From an uncultured Sutterella sp. (lineage in GTDB: Bacteria; Pseudomonadota; Gammaproteobacteria; Burkholderiales; Burkholderiaceae_F), in the NCBI GenBank assembly GCA_905194315.1, contig CAJJRX010000025.1:1-30114 (forward strand): 30,114 nt of DNA, read 5' to 3'. Made by a program: the position numbers and the translations under genes. Positions 22,507-30,096 of this stretch are shown piece after piece. The notes under the pieces were generated by a model, which was not told where the DNA came from, ran no database searches, and saw only the letters and a list, made by a program, of their open reading frames with translations. Each line of letters begins with the position of its first letter. Positions within the stretch are counted from its first letter, which is position 1.

Positions 22507-25179
22507 ATGAGCGAAACCATTTACCGTCAGGATTATCAGGCACCGTCACACCTTGTTGACACCATCAATCTCGAGTTCGACCTCGATGTGGAAAGCACCA
22601 GCGTCAGCTCTCTGATGCATGTGCGTCCCAATCCCGAAGTCACCGACAGCAACGGGGATCTGGTGCTTTTCGGCGAAGACCTGACTTTTGTGAGTCTCTC
22701 CGTCAACGGGGAACCCCTCGATGAGACCCAGTTCGATCTGACCGATCACACCCTGACGCTGCACAACATCACGGGCGAAGCTGACATCGCCATCGTCAAC
22801 CGCTTCAGCCCCGCCAAAAACACACGCCTGCAGGGCATCTATGCCTCGGGCAAAAATCTCATCAGTCAGTGCGAGGCTGAAGGATTCCGGAGCATCACCT
22901 ACTTCCCGGACCGTCCGGATGTGCTTGCCCGCTATCACGTCACCATCCGCGCACCGAAGAACGAATTCCCCGTGCTGCTCTCCAACGGCAACCGCGTCTC
23001 CGAACGCGACCTGGAGGACGGCCGTCATGAAAGTGTCTGGGATGACCCGTTCCCGAAGCCGAGCTATCTGTTTGCGCTTGTTGCCGGCACGTTTGAATGC
23101 CAGCGCGAAAACTTCCAGCTCAAAGACGGTCGTGTTGCCACTCTTGAAGTCTGGGTTGAACCGCAAGACATCGACAAGACCTCGCACACGATGGAAAGCC
23201 TGAAAAAGGCCATCCGCTGGGATGAGGAACGCTGGGGGCTTGAGCTCGATCTGGATCACTTTGCCATTGTCGCCACGAATGATTTCAACTTCGGTGCGAT
23301 GGAAAACAAAGGGCTCAACATCTTTAATGCCCGCTATGCGCTTGCCAATCCCAAGGTGGCCACTGACCAGGACTATGCCAATATCGAGGCCGTTGTGGGG
23401 CACGAGTATTTCCACAACTGGACCGGTGACCGCGTCACGCTGCGTGACTGGTTCCAGCTCACCCTCAAGGAGGGGCTGACGGTATTCCGCGATCAGGAAT
23501 TCTCCTCGGACATGCTCGGGGATGAATCGGCCCGTGCTGTGGAGCGCATTAAAAACGTCAAGGCACTGCGTCTTGCACAGTTTTCCGAAGATGCGGGTCC
23601 CATGGCGCACCCCATCCGTCCGGAGAGCTACCGCTCGATTGACAACTTCTACACGATGACCGTGTATGAAAAGGGCGCCGAAGTTATCCGTATGCTCCAG
23701 ACCCTGCTCGGCCGTGATGCCTTCCGTCGCGGGTTTGACCGCTATATTGCCAACAACGACGGGCATGCGGTGACGTGCGAACACTTTATTGACGCCATCC
23801 TCGAAGGCAGCAACATTGACAAGGAGCTCTTCAAGCGCTGGTACTCTCAGGCCGGCACGCCGCGCGTGACGGTCACCACAACCTATGATGCGAGCGCGCA
23901 TACGCTGACGCTTACCTGCGCACAGTCCACGCCGCCCACCCCGGATCAGCCCTCTAAAGAGCCCTGCCTGATTCCGTTCCCTGTGGCACTCTTTGACCGC
24001 CAGGGCAATGCTCTGCCTCTGAAGCTGCAGGATGAGCCGCTTGTCAGCGGCAAAACCGAACAGATGCTGCAGCTCACCGCTGCCGTTCAGTCCTGGATTT
24101 TCTGCGACGTTCCCTCGGAACCGGTCATCAGTCTGAACCGCGGCTTCGCGGCACCTGTCATTGTTGAGTACGACTACAGCGATGACGATCTCGCCCTGCT
24201 TGCCAAGCACGACACAAATGCCTTTAACCGCTGGGAGGCTCTCCAGCAGCTGATGATGCGTGAACTGCTCACGCAGGTTCAGGCCGTGCTCTCGCAGGAG
24301 GAACAGACGGTTTCGCCCGTGCTCTTTGAAGCCTTTGAAGCACTCATCACCGATGAATCCCTGTCGCCCGCCTACAAGGCTGTCGCCATGGAACTGCCCA
24401 GTGAGCGTCTCATCGGCGATGCCCTGCCCGTCATCGATCCCTGGGCTGTGCACTACGCCCGCGAATTTGTCCGCGAACGTCTGGGCACCCGCACTCTCAC
24501 GAAGCTCGAAGAAATTGTGGCCGCCTGTAAACTCCAGGGTGAGTACTCACCCGATCCGGTTGACGCCGGCAAGCGTGCCTTCAAGAACATGGCGCTCTAC
24601 TACCTGATCGCCACGGCGAACAAGCATGCCATTCTGCTTGTTCGTGACCAGTACATCGTCGCCAACAACCTTACCGACAAGCTCGCCGCGCTCACACTGA
24701 TGTCCGGCTCTAGCTCGCCGGTGAAGCAGGAAATGAATGTGGAAACTCTCAACGAGTGGATCAGTGAACCGCTGCTGCTCAACAAGTGGTTCACCATTCA
24801 GGCAACCGCACCGTGTCTCAATGGAGAGGTGCCCGTTGTCAACCGCGTGCGCGAACTGGTCAACTCCGGCTTCTTCAACATCAAGAACCCGAACAACGTT
24901 TATGCGCTTGTGAACGCATTCTTCCAGAACAATCCCGCTGAATTCCACCGTCATGACGGTACGGGATACCAGTTCTGGGCACAGATGGTCCAGCAGCTTG
25001 ACGCCATCAACCCCAGCGTGGCAGCCCGTGCTGCCCGCTCGCTTGAAAACTGGCGCCGCTACTCGCCCGATCTTGCCAGCATGATGTACCAGACTCTGGT
25101 CTTCATGAAGGCCCGTCAAGACAAACTCTCGAAGCAGGTCAATGAAATTATTGATAAGGCTTTGAATAATCCCTCTTAA
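22507..25179 (+). CDS. pepN: Aminopeptidase N (M1 metallopeptidase)
   Basis: 890 aa, close to the ~870-aa E. coli PepN. The exopeptidase motif GAMEN lies at 263-267 and the zinc site HEYFH (299-303) with E322 is intact. No signal peptide is present, so it is cytoplasmic. It removes N-terminal residues in the late steps of protein turnover. All four PepN regions are present: N-terminal beta domain, catalytic domain, small beta domain from about 440 and long helical C-terminal domain. GGAG lies about 12 bases upstream. fbp starts 12 bases after the stop, so the two share a transcript. The 244 bp ahead of it hold TAAAAT (22345-22350) as a possible -10. Confidence 0.96.
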   Translation: MSETIYRQDYQAPSHLVDTINLEFDLDVESTSVSSLMHVRPNPEVTDSNGDLVLFGEDLTFVSLSVNGEPLDETQFDLTDHTLTLHNITGEADIAIVNRFSPAKNTRLQGIYASGKNLISQCEAEGFRSITYFPDRPDVLARYHVTIRAPKNEFPVLLSNGNRVSERDLEDGRHESVWDDPFPKPSYLFALVAGTFECQRENFQLKDGRVATLEVWVEPQDIDKTSHTMESLKKAIRWDEERWGLELDLDHFAIVATNDFNFGAMENKGLNIFNARYALANPKVATDQDYANIEAVVGHEYFHNWTGDRVTLRDWFQLTLKEGLTVFRDQEFSSDMLGDESARAVERIKNVKALRLAQFSEDAGPMAHPIRPESYRSIDNFYTMTVYEKGAEVIRMLQTLLGRDAFRRGFDRYIANNDGHAVTCEHFIDAILEGSNIDKELFKRWYSQAGTPRVTVTTTYDASAHTLTLTCAQSTPPTPDQPSKEPCLIPFPVALFDRQGNALPLKLQDEPLVSGKTEQMLQLTAAVQSWIFCDVPSEPVISLNRGFAAPVIVEYDYSDDDLALLAKHDTNAFNRWEALQQLMMRELLTQVQAVLSQEEQTVSPVLFEAFEALITDESLSPAYKAVAMELPSERLIGDALPVIDPWAVHYAREFVRERLGTRTLTKLEEIVAACKLQGEYSPDPVDAGKRAFKNMALYYLIATANKHAILLVRDQYIVANNLTDKLAALTLMSGSSSPVKQEMNVETLNEWISEPLLLNKWFTIQATAPCLNGEVPVVNRVRELVNSGFFNIKNPNNVYALVNAFFQNNPAEFHRHDGTGYQFWAQMVQQLDAINPSVAARAARSLENWRRYSPDLASMMYQTLVFMKARQDKLSKQVNEIIDKALNNPS

Positions 25180-25191
25180 AGGAAAAGCATC

Positions 25192-26199
25192 GTGAATCAG
25201 TCGCTTTCTGAATTTCTGTCCGTCGAAGAGGCTCAGCACAACCTCGATCCCAAGCTCAGCCGCCTGCTCGTCGGTATTTCTGAAGCATGCAAAAACATCA
25301 GCAACCAGATCCGCCACGGCGCCCTCGCCGGGGTGCTCGGGCTTGCGGGCTCTGAAAACGTTCAGGGTGAAGACCAGAAGGTCATGGACGTGGTGAGCAA
25401 TGAAATTTTCGTGCGCTATGTGCAGGCCACCGGTTCCGTGTGCGGGATGGTGAGCGAAGAGGTTCCCGATCCCATTGCCGTCAGTGATGAATACCCCATC
25501 GGGCCGTATGTGATCTGCTTTGACCCTCTGGACGGCTCATCCAACCTCGACATCAATGTCTCGATCGGTTCGATTTTCTCCGTCACCCCTGCCGTACGTC
25601 CGAAGCGCCAGCCTGTTGTTGAAGACTTCCTGATCCCCGGAAAGGAACAGGTGCTCGCCGGCTACTGCATGTACGGTCCGCAGACCCAGCTCGTCATCAC
25701 CTTCGGCCGCGGCGTGAAGATCTTCACCCTCAACCCTGAAACGGGTATTTTCGAACTCTCCTGCGACAGCGTGACGGTGAGCCCGAGCGCCAAGGAATTT
25801 GCCATCAACTGCTCGAACATGCGTCACTGGGAAGAACCTGTGAAGCGCTATGTTGCCGAACTTCTTGAAGGCAAAACAGGCGTTCGCGGAAAAGACTTCA
25901 ACATGCGCTGGGTTGCCGCCATGGTTGCCGAAGTTCACCGTATCCTGCAGCGCGGCGGTATCTTCATGTACCCGCGTGATCACCGCGATCTGAGCAAGCC
26001 CGGCAAACTGCGTCTTCTCTACGAAGCCAACCCGATGAGCATGCTGATTGAAAACGCAGGCGGTGCCGCCACCAACGGCCACATGCGAATTCTTGAAATC
26101 GTGCCGGAAAAGATCCATCAGCGTGCCGCTGTTTTCCTCGGGGCAGCCGATGAGGTCAACCTTGTGACGTCCTACCACAAGGAAAGTACTGCACAGTAA
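25192..26199 (+). CDS. fbp: Class I fructose-1,6-bisphosphatase
   Basis: 335 aa, starting with GTG (AAAGGA about 9 bases upstream). Metal and substrate motifs of class I FBPase are present: E89-E90 in SEEV, FDPLDGSSNLD (110-120), the NCSNMRHW-like region and the RIL/GGIFMYP segment. It hydrolyses fructose-1,6-bisphosphate to fructose-6-phosphate in gluconeogenesis, opposing glycolysis; the aldolase that makes its substrate is encoded at 2934. It is translated from the pepN transcript or a nearby promoter and ends in a strong bidirectional terminator. Confidence 0.95.
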   Translation: MNQSLSEFLSVEEAQHNLDPKLSRLLVGISEACKNISNQIRHGALAGVLGLAGSENVQGEDQKVMDVVSNEIFVRYVQATGSVCGMVSEEVPDPIAVSDEYPIGPYVICFDPLDGSSNLDINVSIGSIFSVTPAVRPKRQPVVEDFLIPGKEQVLAGYCMYGPQTQLVITFGRGVKIFTLNPETGIFELSCDSVTVSPSAKEFAINCSNMRHWEEPVKRYVAELLEGKTGVRGKDFNMRWVAAMVAEVHRILQRGGIFMYPRDHRDLSKPGKLRLLYEANPMSMLIENAGGAATNGHMRILEIVPEKIHQRAAVFLGAADEVNLVTSYHKESTAQ

Positions 26200-26218
26200 A
26201 TCAGCCTGCGCGGCACAC

Positions 26219-26264
26219 AAAAAAATCACCTGCACAGTGACACTGCACGTGCAGGTGATTTTTT
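26219..26264. terminator. Bidirectional terminator, fbp / LapA-domain gene
   Basis: AAAAATCACCTGCAC and GTGCAGGTGATTTTT are perfect complements, giving a GC-rich stem flanked by A and T runs on both sides. It separates convergent genes and can work in both directions. Confidence 0.93.
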
Positions 26265-26285
26265 ATTTTCAGCGTTCAGCAGATA

Positions 26286-26891
26286 TCAGAAGAGATCCTC
26301 AAACATGCTCTTTTTCTTCTTGGTATCCACTTCCTCTTCCGGATCAGGCTTATCTTCAGGTTTGACCTCTTCCACAACAGGTGCCGGAAGCGTTGCATGC
26401 AGACGGCGTTCAAACGCGCCGAGACTTTCCGTAACCTTGGAAACGGCCACATCCTGCTGCTTGGCAACTTCCGTGTTGACCGCGGCAAACTTCTGACCCA
26501 TTTCATCACGCAGACGGCGAACCTCCTGTCCGAGTTCGTCATTGCGGGCAAGAAGCAGTGACTCGAGTTTTTCGATGCGTTCAATGAGCAGCTTGTTGGA
26601 TTCAGTGAAACGGCTCTTTTCCGCATCATCAGCCAGTGCACGGGCGTTGCGCGTTTCCTTGTAGGCCGAACGCAGCTCCAGCGTCACACTTGCGGCCTGC
26701 CAGACCGTGTAGATGAGCATCAGTACGATCAGTGCGGCAAATCCGCAGACAACCAGAATACCCAAAGGTGCCTGGATTTCGGTATACACCAGGTTAACGG
26801 TTGTCTCTGCGGACAGAGCGCCCCAGTTAATCACAAGGAACACTGCCATCACAACCAGTAACAGGAACAGTGCAATAGTACGAATTTTCAC
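26286..26891 (-). CDS. LapA-domain membrane protein with coiled coil
   Basis: 201 aa, starting with GTG (GGAG 7 bases upstream). Two transmembrane helices (about 5-24 and 42-64) with a short N/T/V-rich connector ending in APLGILVVCGF resemble the LapA (DUF1049) domain linked to lipopolysaccharide assembly. A long charged helix (about 70-165) with heptad-like leucines suggests a coiled coil. The C-terminus is Pro/Glu/Asp/Lys-rich and ends in KKKKSMFEDLF. E. coli LapA is only ~100 aa, so this is an extended relative. The LapA partner LapB is not adjacent. The domain call rests on pattern recognition of the hydrophobic part; function is uncertain. Confidence 0.65.
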   Translation of the reverse strand: MKIRTIALFLLLVVMAVFLVINWGALSAETTVNLVYTEIQAPLGILVVCGFAALIVLMLIYTVWQAASVTLELRSAYKETRNARALADDAEKSRFTESNKLLIERIEKLESLLLARNDELGQEVRRLRDEMGQKFAAVNTEVAKQQDVAVSKVTESLGAFERRLHATLPAPVVEEVKPEDKPDPEEEVDTKKKKSMFEDLF

Positions 26892-27165
26892 TTTATTCTC
26901 CAGTCGATCTGATTCTTGACCTGTGAAGTCTCAAATCTCTCCTACACCTTTTTCCCGGTTGTTTGCCGGGGTTCAGTTATGCCTGACAGTCTGAGAGACA
27001 GCCACCCGCATACGGCAGCTTAAACAGCCGCTGCAGAGCCTCTCCTGCAGGTCAGACTCATCACGAGGGACGCGCTTTCCTGCCAAAAAGTCAAACTGCC
27101 ATATATCTATCTCATCATAGCAAATGCGCCATAAGGTCTGCATCTACTTTTTGCTGGTGCAACTT
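26892..27165. other. Intergenic region, no gene seen
   Basis: This divergent gap lies between the LapA-domain gene and upp. No open frame with a recognisable product and no RNA gene is visible. It must contain the promoter of the minus-strand gene, but no strong -35/-10 pair stood out. The upp promoter follows immediately after. Confidence 0.5.
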
Positions 27166-27194
27166 TTGACGGCGCTAATTAAAAAGTCTATAGT
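27166..27194 (+). promoter_or_regulatory. Sigma70 promoter of upp
   Basis: TTGACG (27166-27171) and TATAGT (27189-27194) are 17 bp apart, five of six consensus matches each. Transcription would start near 27201, giving a leader of about 55 bases. This is the best promoter in the window. Confidence 0.78.
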
Positions 27195-27256
27195 GTCGGG
27201 TTAATATCAATCAGTTTCATTGAAAAAACAGATTTTCCCAAATTTCGGAGACTTTT

Positions 27257-27907
27257 ATGCGAACGGATGATCGCTTCCCTAAGTTGCATATTGTTAACCA
27301 CCCTCTGATCGAGCATAAGTTGACCCTGATGCGTGATCGCAACACCGACACGCAGGACTTCCGTACGCTTCTTCATGAAATTGCCCTTCTGATGGGCTAT
27401 GAAGTCACCCGTGACTTTGAAACGCATCTCGTTGAAATTGAAACCCCGATCTGCAAGACGATGCAGCCTCTGCTTCTTGCTAAAGATCCGATCATTATTC
27501 CTATTCTGCGTGCCGGTCTGGCCATGACCGACGGTCTTCTCGCCCTGCTGCCTGCCGCCCGCGTGGGTCACATCGGTCTGCAGCGTGACGAAAATGCCAA
27601 CCCCATCGAATACATGATCCGCATTCCCAAGGGAAATGAACACAGCAACTACATTGTGGTGGACCCGATGCTTGCCACGGGTCACTCCGCAGCCTACGCC
27701 GTCGACAAACTCAAGTCCCGCGGCGTGAAGGGCGATCAGATCCGCTTTATGGCTCTTGTGGCTGCGCCTGAAGGTGTGAAGGTCTTCACGGAAACCCATC
27801 CGGACGTGGAACTCTATGTTGCCGCTCTGGACGACCACCTCAATGACCACGCCTACATTGTTCCAGGTCTGGGTGACGCCGGCGACCGTGTTTTCGGTAC
27901 GCTCTGA
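27257..27907 (+). CDS. upp: Uracil phosphoribosyltransferase
   Basis: 216 aa, slightly longer than the usual ~208. The PRPP-binding loop VVDPMLATGHS is at 134-144, the conserved ILRAGL at 83-88 and the uracil-binding C-terminal IVPGLGDAGDRVFGT at 201-215. It salvages uracil to UMP using PRPP in the cytoplasm. It is a single-gene unit with a strong promoter and a strong terminator; no uracil permease gene is next to it. GGAG sits about 9 bases upstream of the ATG. Confidence 0.97.
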   Translation: MRTDDRFPKLHIVNHPLIEHKLTLMRDRNTDTQDFRTLLHEIALLMGYEVTRDFETHLVEIETPICKTMQPLLLAKDPIIIPILRAGLAMTDGLLALLPAARVGHIGLQRDENANPIEYMIRIPKGNEHSNYIVVDPMLATGHSAAYAVDKLKSRGVKGDQIRFMALVAAPEGVKVFTETHPDVELYVAALDDHLNDHAYIVPGLGDAGDRVFGTL

Positions 27908-27934
27908 TAGCGTTATCCGCTTCCGGCAGAAGAT

Positions 27935-27962
27935 AAGCCCCGCGATTACACGGGGCTTTTTT
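27935..27962 (+). terminator. Terminator of upp
   Basis: AAGCCCCG (27935-27942) pairs with CGGGGCTT (27951-27958) and is followed by TTTT. It begins 28 bases after the stop codon. Confidence 0.92.
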
Positions 27963-28071
27963 GATTTTTGGGAGCGGAAAGGCGTGCACACTTAACAAGT
28001 ATTTTTAAACATTCTTTATCAGGGTTTTCCCTAGTTACTGTAATTTTTAGATGCATTACGAGGTTTTTACA

Positions 28072-28087
28072 TACGTATATATACGTA
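28072..28087. promoter_or_regulatory. Perfect 16-bp palindrome upstream of frdC
   Basis: TACGTATATATACGTA is its own reverse complement. It lies about 48 bp before the FNR box in the otherwise gene-free stretch 27963-28263. It is a candidate regulator site or an easily melted AT element; no binding protein can be named. Confidence 0.35.
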
Positions 28088-28134
28088 CTTTTAAAAATTT
28101 AAGCTCCAGACAGCATTTTTAAGCGGAAAATTTA

Positions 28135-28148
28135 TTGATATTTATCAA
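28135..28148. promoter_or_regulatory. Perfect FNR box upstream of frdC
   Basis: TTGATATTTATCAA matches the FNR consensus TTGAT-N4-ATCAA exactly. CATTAT at 28171-28176 is a plausible -10, placing the box centre at about -41 from a start near 28182, the classic activating position. Anaerobic induction of the downstream cytochrome b gene is therefore likely. Confidence 0.82.
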
Positions 28149-28263
28149 ATCAGTGTTCTCCGAAAGGGTGCATTATGCTCTCCAGCGGGAAGCGTGAGCT
28201 TCCGTCCCTTTATGTCCTCTTTCCCAGGTCCAAGCTTGGGGACAAAAAATAATAGGTTGTATT

Positions 28264-29097
28264 ATGTCGACCCCTGATTCTGTCAAGTATTCCAACACAC
28301 CGTCCGCCACCGAAAACGTGTTCGGTGTCGGTCTTAAGGATGCCAAGCGCCAGAGCCGCACGACGGCCCTCCTTGATGTCGGCCAGTCTGTCTCCGGCCT
28401 CATCCTTGGTCTGTTCCTCTTCTGCCACATGGCCTTTACCGGCTCTGTGAACTTTGGCAAGGACCTCTTTGCCAACCTGATCGCCACCTCTGGCGGTGCC
28501 TTTATCGACGGTGAAGAACACATGTGGATGCACGTGCTCTTCGTGGGCTTCATCACCCTGACCGTTGCTGTTCACGCTTTCTGTGCTCTGCGTCGCTTCC
28601 CGACCTCCTACCATCAGTTCCGTGACATCAAGGCTCACTGGCATCTGCTCAAGCACGAAGACACCTCCCTCTGGGTTGTCCAGATCGTCACCGGCGCTCT
28701 GCTGTTCCTCTTCGTGTTCACGCACGTTATGCCCATGCTCTTCAATCCGCACAGCTTTGACCCGAACCTGATCGGCGTGCATACCTATCACACCGGCATG
28801 CTCTACACGTTCATCTTCCTGGTCATCACTGAACTTCACGGCATGATCGGTCTGTACCGTCTCGCTGTCAAGTGGGAAATCTTTGCCAAGAACCCGGACA
28901 GCAACCTCATCGATCAGCGTGAACGCGTCGGCGATCGTGCCGGTCTGCGCAAGACCATGCTCTTCGTTGCTCTCGCCATGATTGTGGCCGGTACCCTTAC
29001 CGCTTACAAGAACTACTCCATCGGTGCTGAACAGGTTCAGAACAACATGGAAAGCCAGCGTTACACCATCACTGAAGGCAACGCCTGGTACAAGTAA
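28264..29097 (+). CDS. frdC: Fumarate reductase cytochrome b subunit (FrdC, di-heme Wolinella type)
   Basis: 277 aa with five transmembrane helices. It strongly resembles Wolinella-type FrdC: GQSVSGLILGLFLFCHM, HAFCALRRFPTSYHQF, HEDTSLWVVQIVTG and ITELHGMIGLYRLAVKWE. Four candidate haem-ligand histidines fall in the right helices: H55, H104, H154 and H192, and E190 precedes the last as in Wolinella. It would anchor FrdAB and pass electrons from menaquinol to fumarate. A perfect FNR box is upstream. frdA and frdB do not follow; a terminator comes at once. They are either elsewhere in the genome or replaced by another partner. The ribosome binding site is weak (AGG about 12 bases upstream). Confidence 0.93.
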   Translation: MSTPDSVKYSNTPSATENVFGVGLKDAKRQSRTTALLDVGQSVSGLILGLFLFCHMAFTGSVNFGKDLFANLIATSGGAFIDGEEHMWMHVLFVGFITLTVAVHAFCALRRFPTSYHQFRDIKAHWHLLKHEDTSLWVVQIVTGALLFLFVFTHVMPMLFNPHSFDPNLIGVHTYHTGMLYTFIFLVITELHGMIGLYRLAVKWEIFAKNPDSNLIDQRERVGDRAGLRKTMLFVALAMIVAGTLTAYKNYSIGAEQVQNNMESQRYTITEGNAWYK

Positions 29098-29130
29098 TCT
29101 CTGATTTGAGCTAATCAGATTTACACTGAA

Positions 29131-29158
29131 GACCCGCTAGCAATAGCGGGTCTTTTGT
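29131..29158 (+). terminator. Terminator of frdC
   Basis: GACCCGCTA (29131-29139) pairs with TAGCGGGTC (29144-29152), loop GCAA, followed by TTTTGTT. It starts 34 bases after the stop codon, so frdC is monocistronic. Confidence 0.92.
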
Positions 29159-29291
29159 TATTGAGCCTTCACGACAGCAGAGGCTGTACGCACGTCCTTC
29201 AGACGCTTTCTACGACCGCCAATATGAGAGACACTCTGCTTACATAGAGCGGAAATAAGATCCATCGGCAGGAGAGGCTTCTGCCAGATCC
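29159..29291. other. Non-repeat flank of the tandem array
   Basis: On the minus strand this part is open and would encode a basic tail ending ...GRRKRLKDVRTASAVVKAQ, in frame with the repeats to its right. No ribosome binding site or ATG with known homology was found. It may be the remnant of an interrupted gene or chance. Confidence 0.3.
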
Positions 29292-30017
29292 GGAGTTGTA
29301 ACCGGAAAACTTGAAAATGCCCTCGTTTTTGCAGACATGTGTGCAATCGCTCAGAGCACAAATGTAACTGCAAAACCCGCAAAGATGAGATAAATAGGCT
29401 TTGCCCCTGGTGGGTCAGAACGACATTGCGTCTTAGCCGGTCTTCGCTCACCGGGTGGAGTTGTAACCGGAAAGCTTGAAAATGCCCTCGTTTTTGCAGA
29501 CAAGTGTGCAATCGCTCAGGGCACAAATGTAACCACAAAGCCTGCAAAGATGAGATGAATGGGCTTTGCCTCTGATGGGTCAGAATGACATTGGGTCTTA
29601 GCCGGTCTCTGCTCACTGGTCGGAGTTGTAACCGGACAGCTTGAAAATACCCTCGTTTTTGCAGACATGTCTGCAATCGCTCAGGGCAAAAATGTAACCA
29701 CAAAGCCTGCAAAGATGAGATAAATGGGCTTTGCCTCTGATGGGTCAAAACGACATTGCGTCCTGCTCTACGGGCGGAGTTGTAACCGGACAGCTTGAAA
29801 ATGCCCTCGTTTTTGCAGACATGTGTGCAATCGCTCAGGGCACAAATGTAACCACAAAGCCTGCAACGATGAGATAAATAGGCTTTGCCCCTGGTGGATC
29901 AGAATGACATTGCGCCTTAACCGATCTCTGCTCACCGGCCGGAGTTGTAACAGGAAAGCTTGAAAATGACCTCGTTTTTGCACACATGTGTGCAATCGTC
30001 CAGGTTGTAAATGTAAC
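29292..30017. repeat. Tandem array of a 165-bp unit, about 4.5 copies
   Basis: Unit starts (GGAGTTGTAAC) are at 29292, 29457, 29622, 29776 and 29941, giving periods of 165, 165, 154 and 165; the third copy lost 11 bp near its end and the fifth is cut after about 77 bp. Each unit has an imperfect dyad TTGCA...TGCAA nested within TGCCCT...AGGGCA, and copies 1-4 have a second dyad CAAAGCC...GGCTTTG. On the minus strand a 55-codon frame stays open through each unit, but most copy-to-copy changes alter residues and there is no proper start, so protein coding is doubtful. It is not a CRISPR array: no short repeats with unrelated spacers. Its function is unknown. Confidence 0.92.
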
Positions 30018-30069
30018 TGTCGTGCTCACTGCTTTGCGCTGAAAGGACTTGTATGAGCCCAATCGGATA

Positions 30070-30096
30070 GGGGAAGTGAGATTCCCCACTTGCCCC
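30070..30096. other. Overlapping alternative hairpins at the right edge
   Basis: GGGGAA (30070-30075) can pair with TTCCCC (30082-30087), or GGGGAAGTG (30070-30078) can pair with CACTTGCCCC (30087-30096) with one bulged base. The two pairings exclude each other. The window ends too soon to tell what follows. Confidence 0.35.

Noticed and set aside
22546..24453. 635-codon open frame antisense to pepN
   Set aside because: It lies wholly opposite a clear gene with intact active site; the codon bias of GC-rich genes removes stops from one antisense frame. The same holds for long antisense frames opposite amiC, purK, purB and fba.
29292..30017. CRISPR array
   Set aside because: The repeats are 165 bp and contiguous; there are no 25-40-bp repeats with unrelated spacers and no cas genes.
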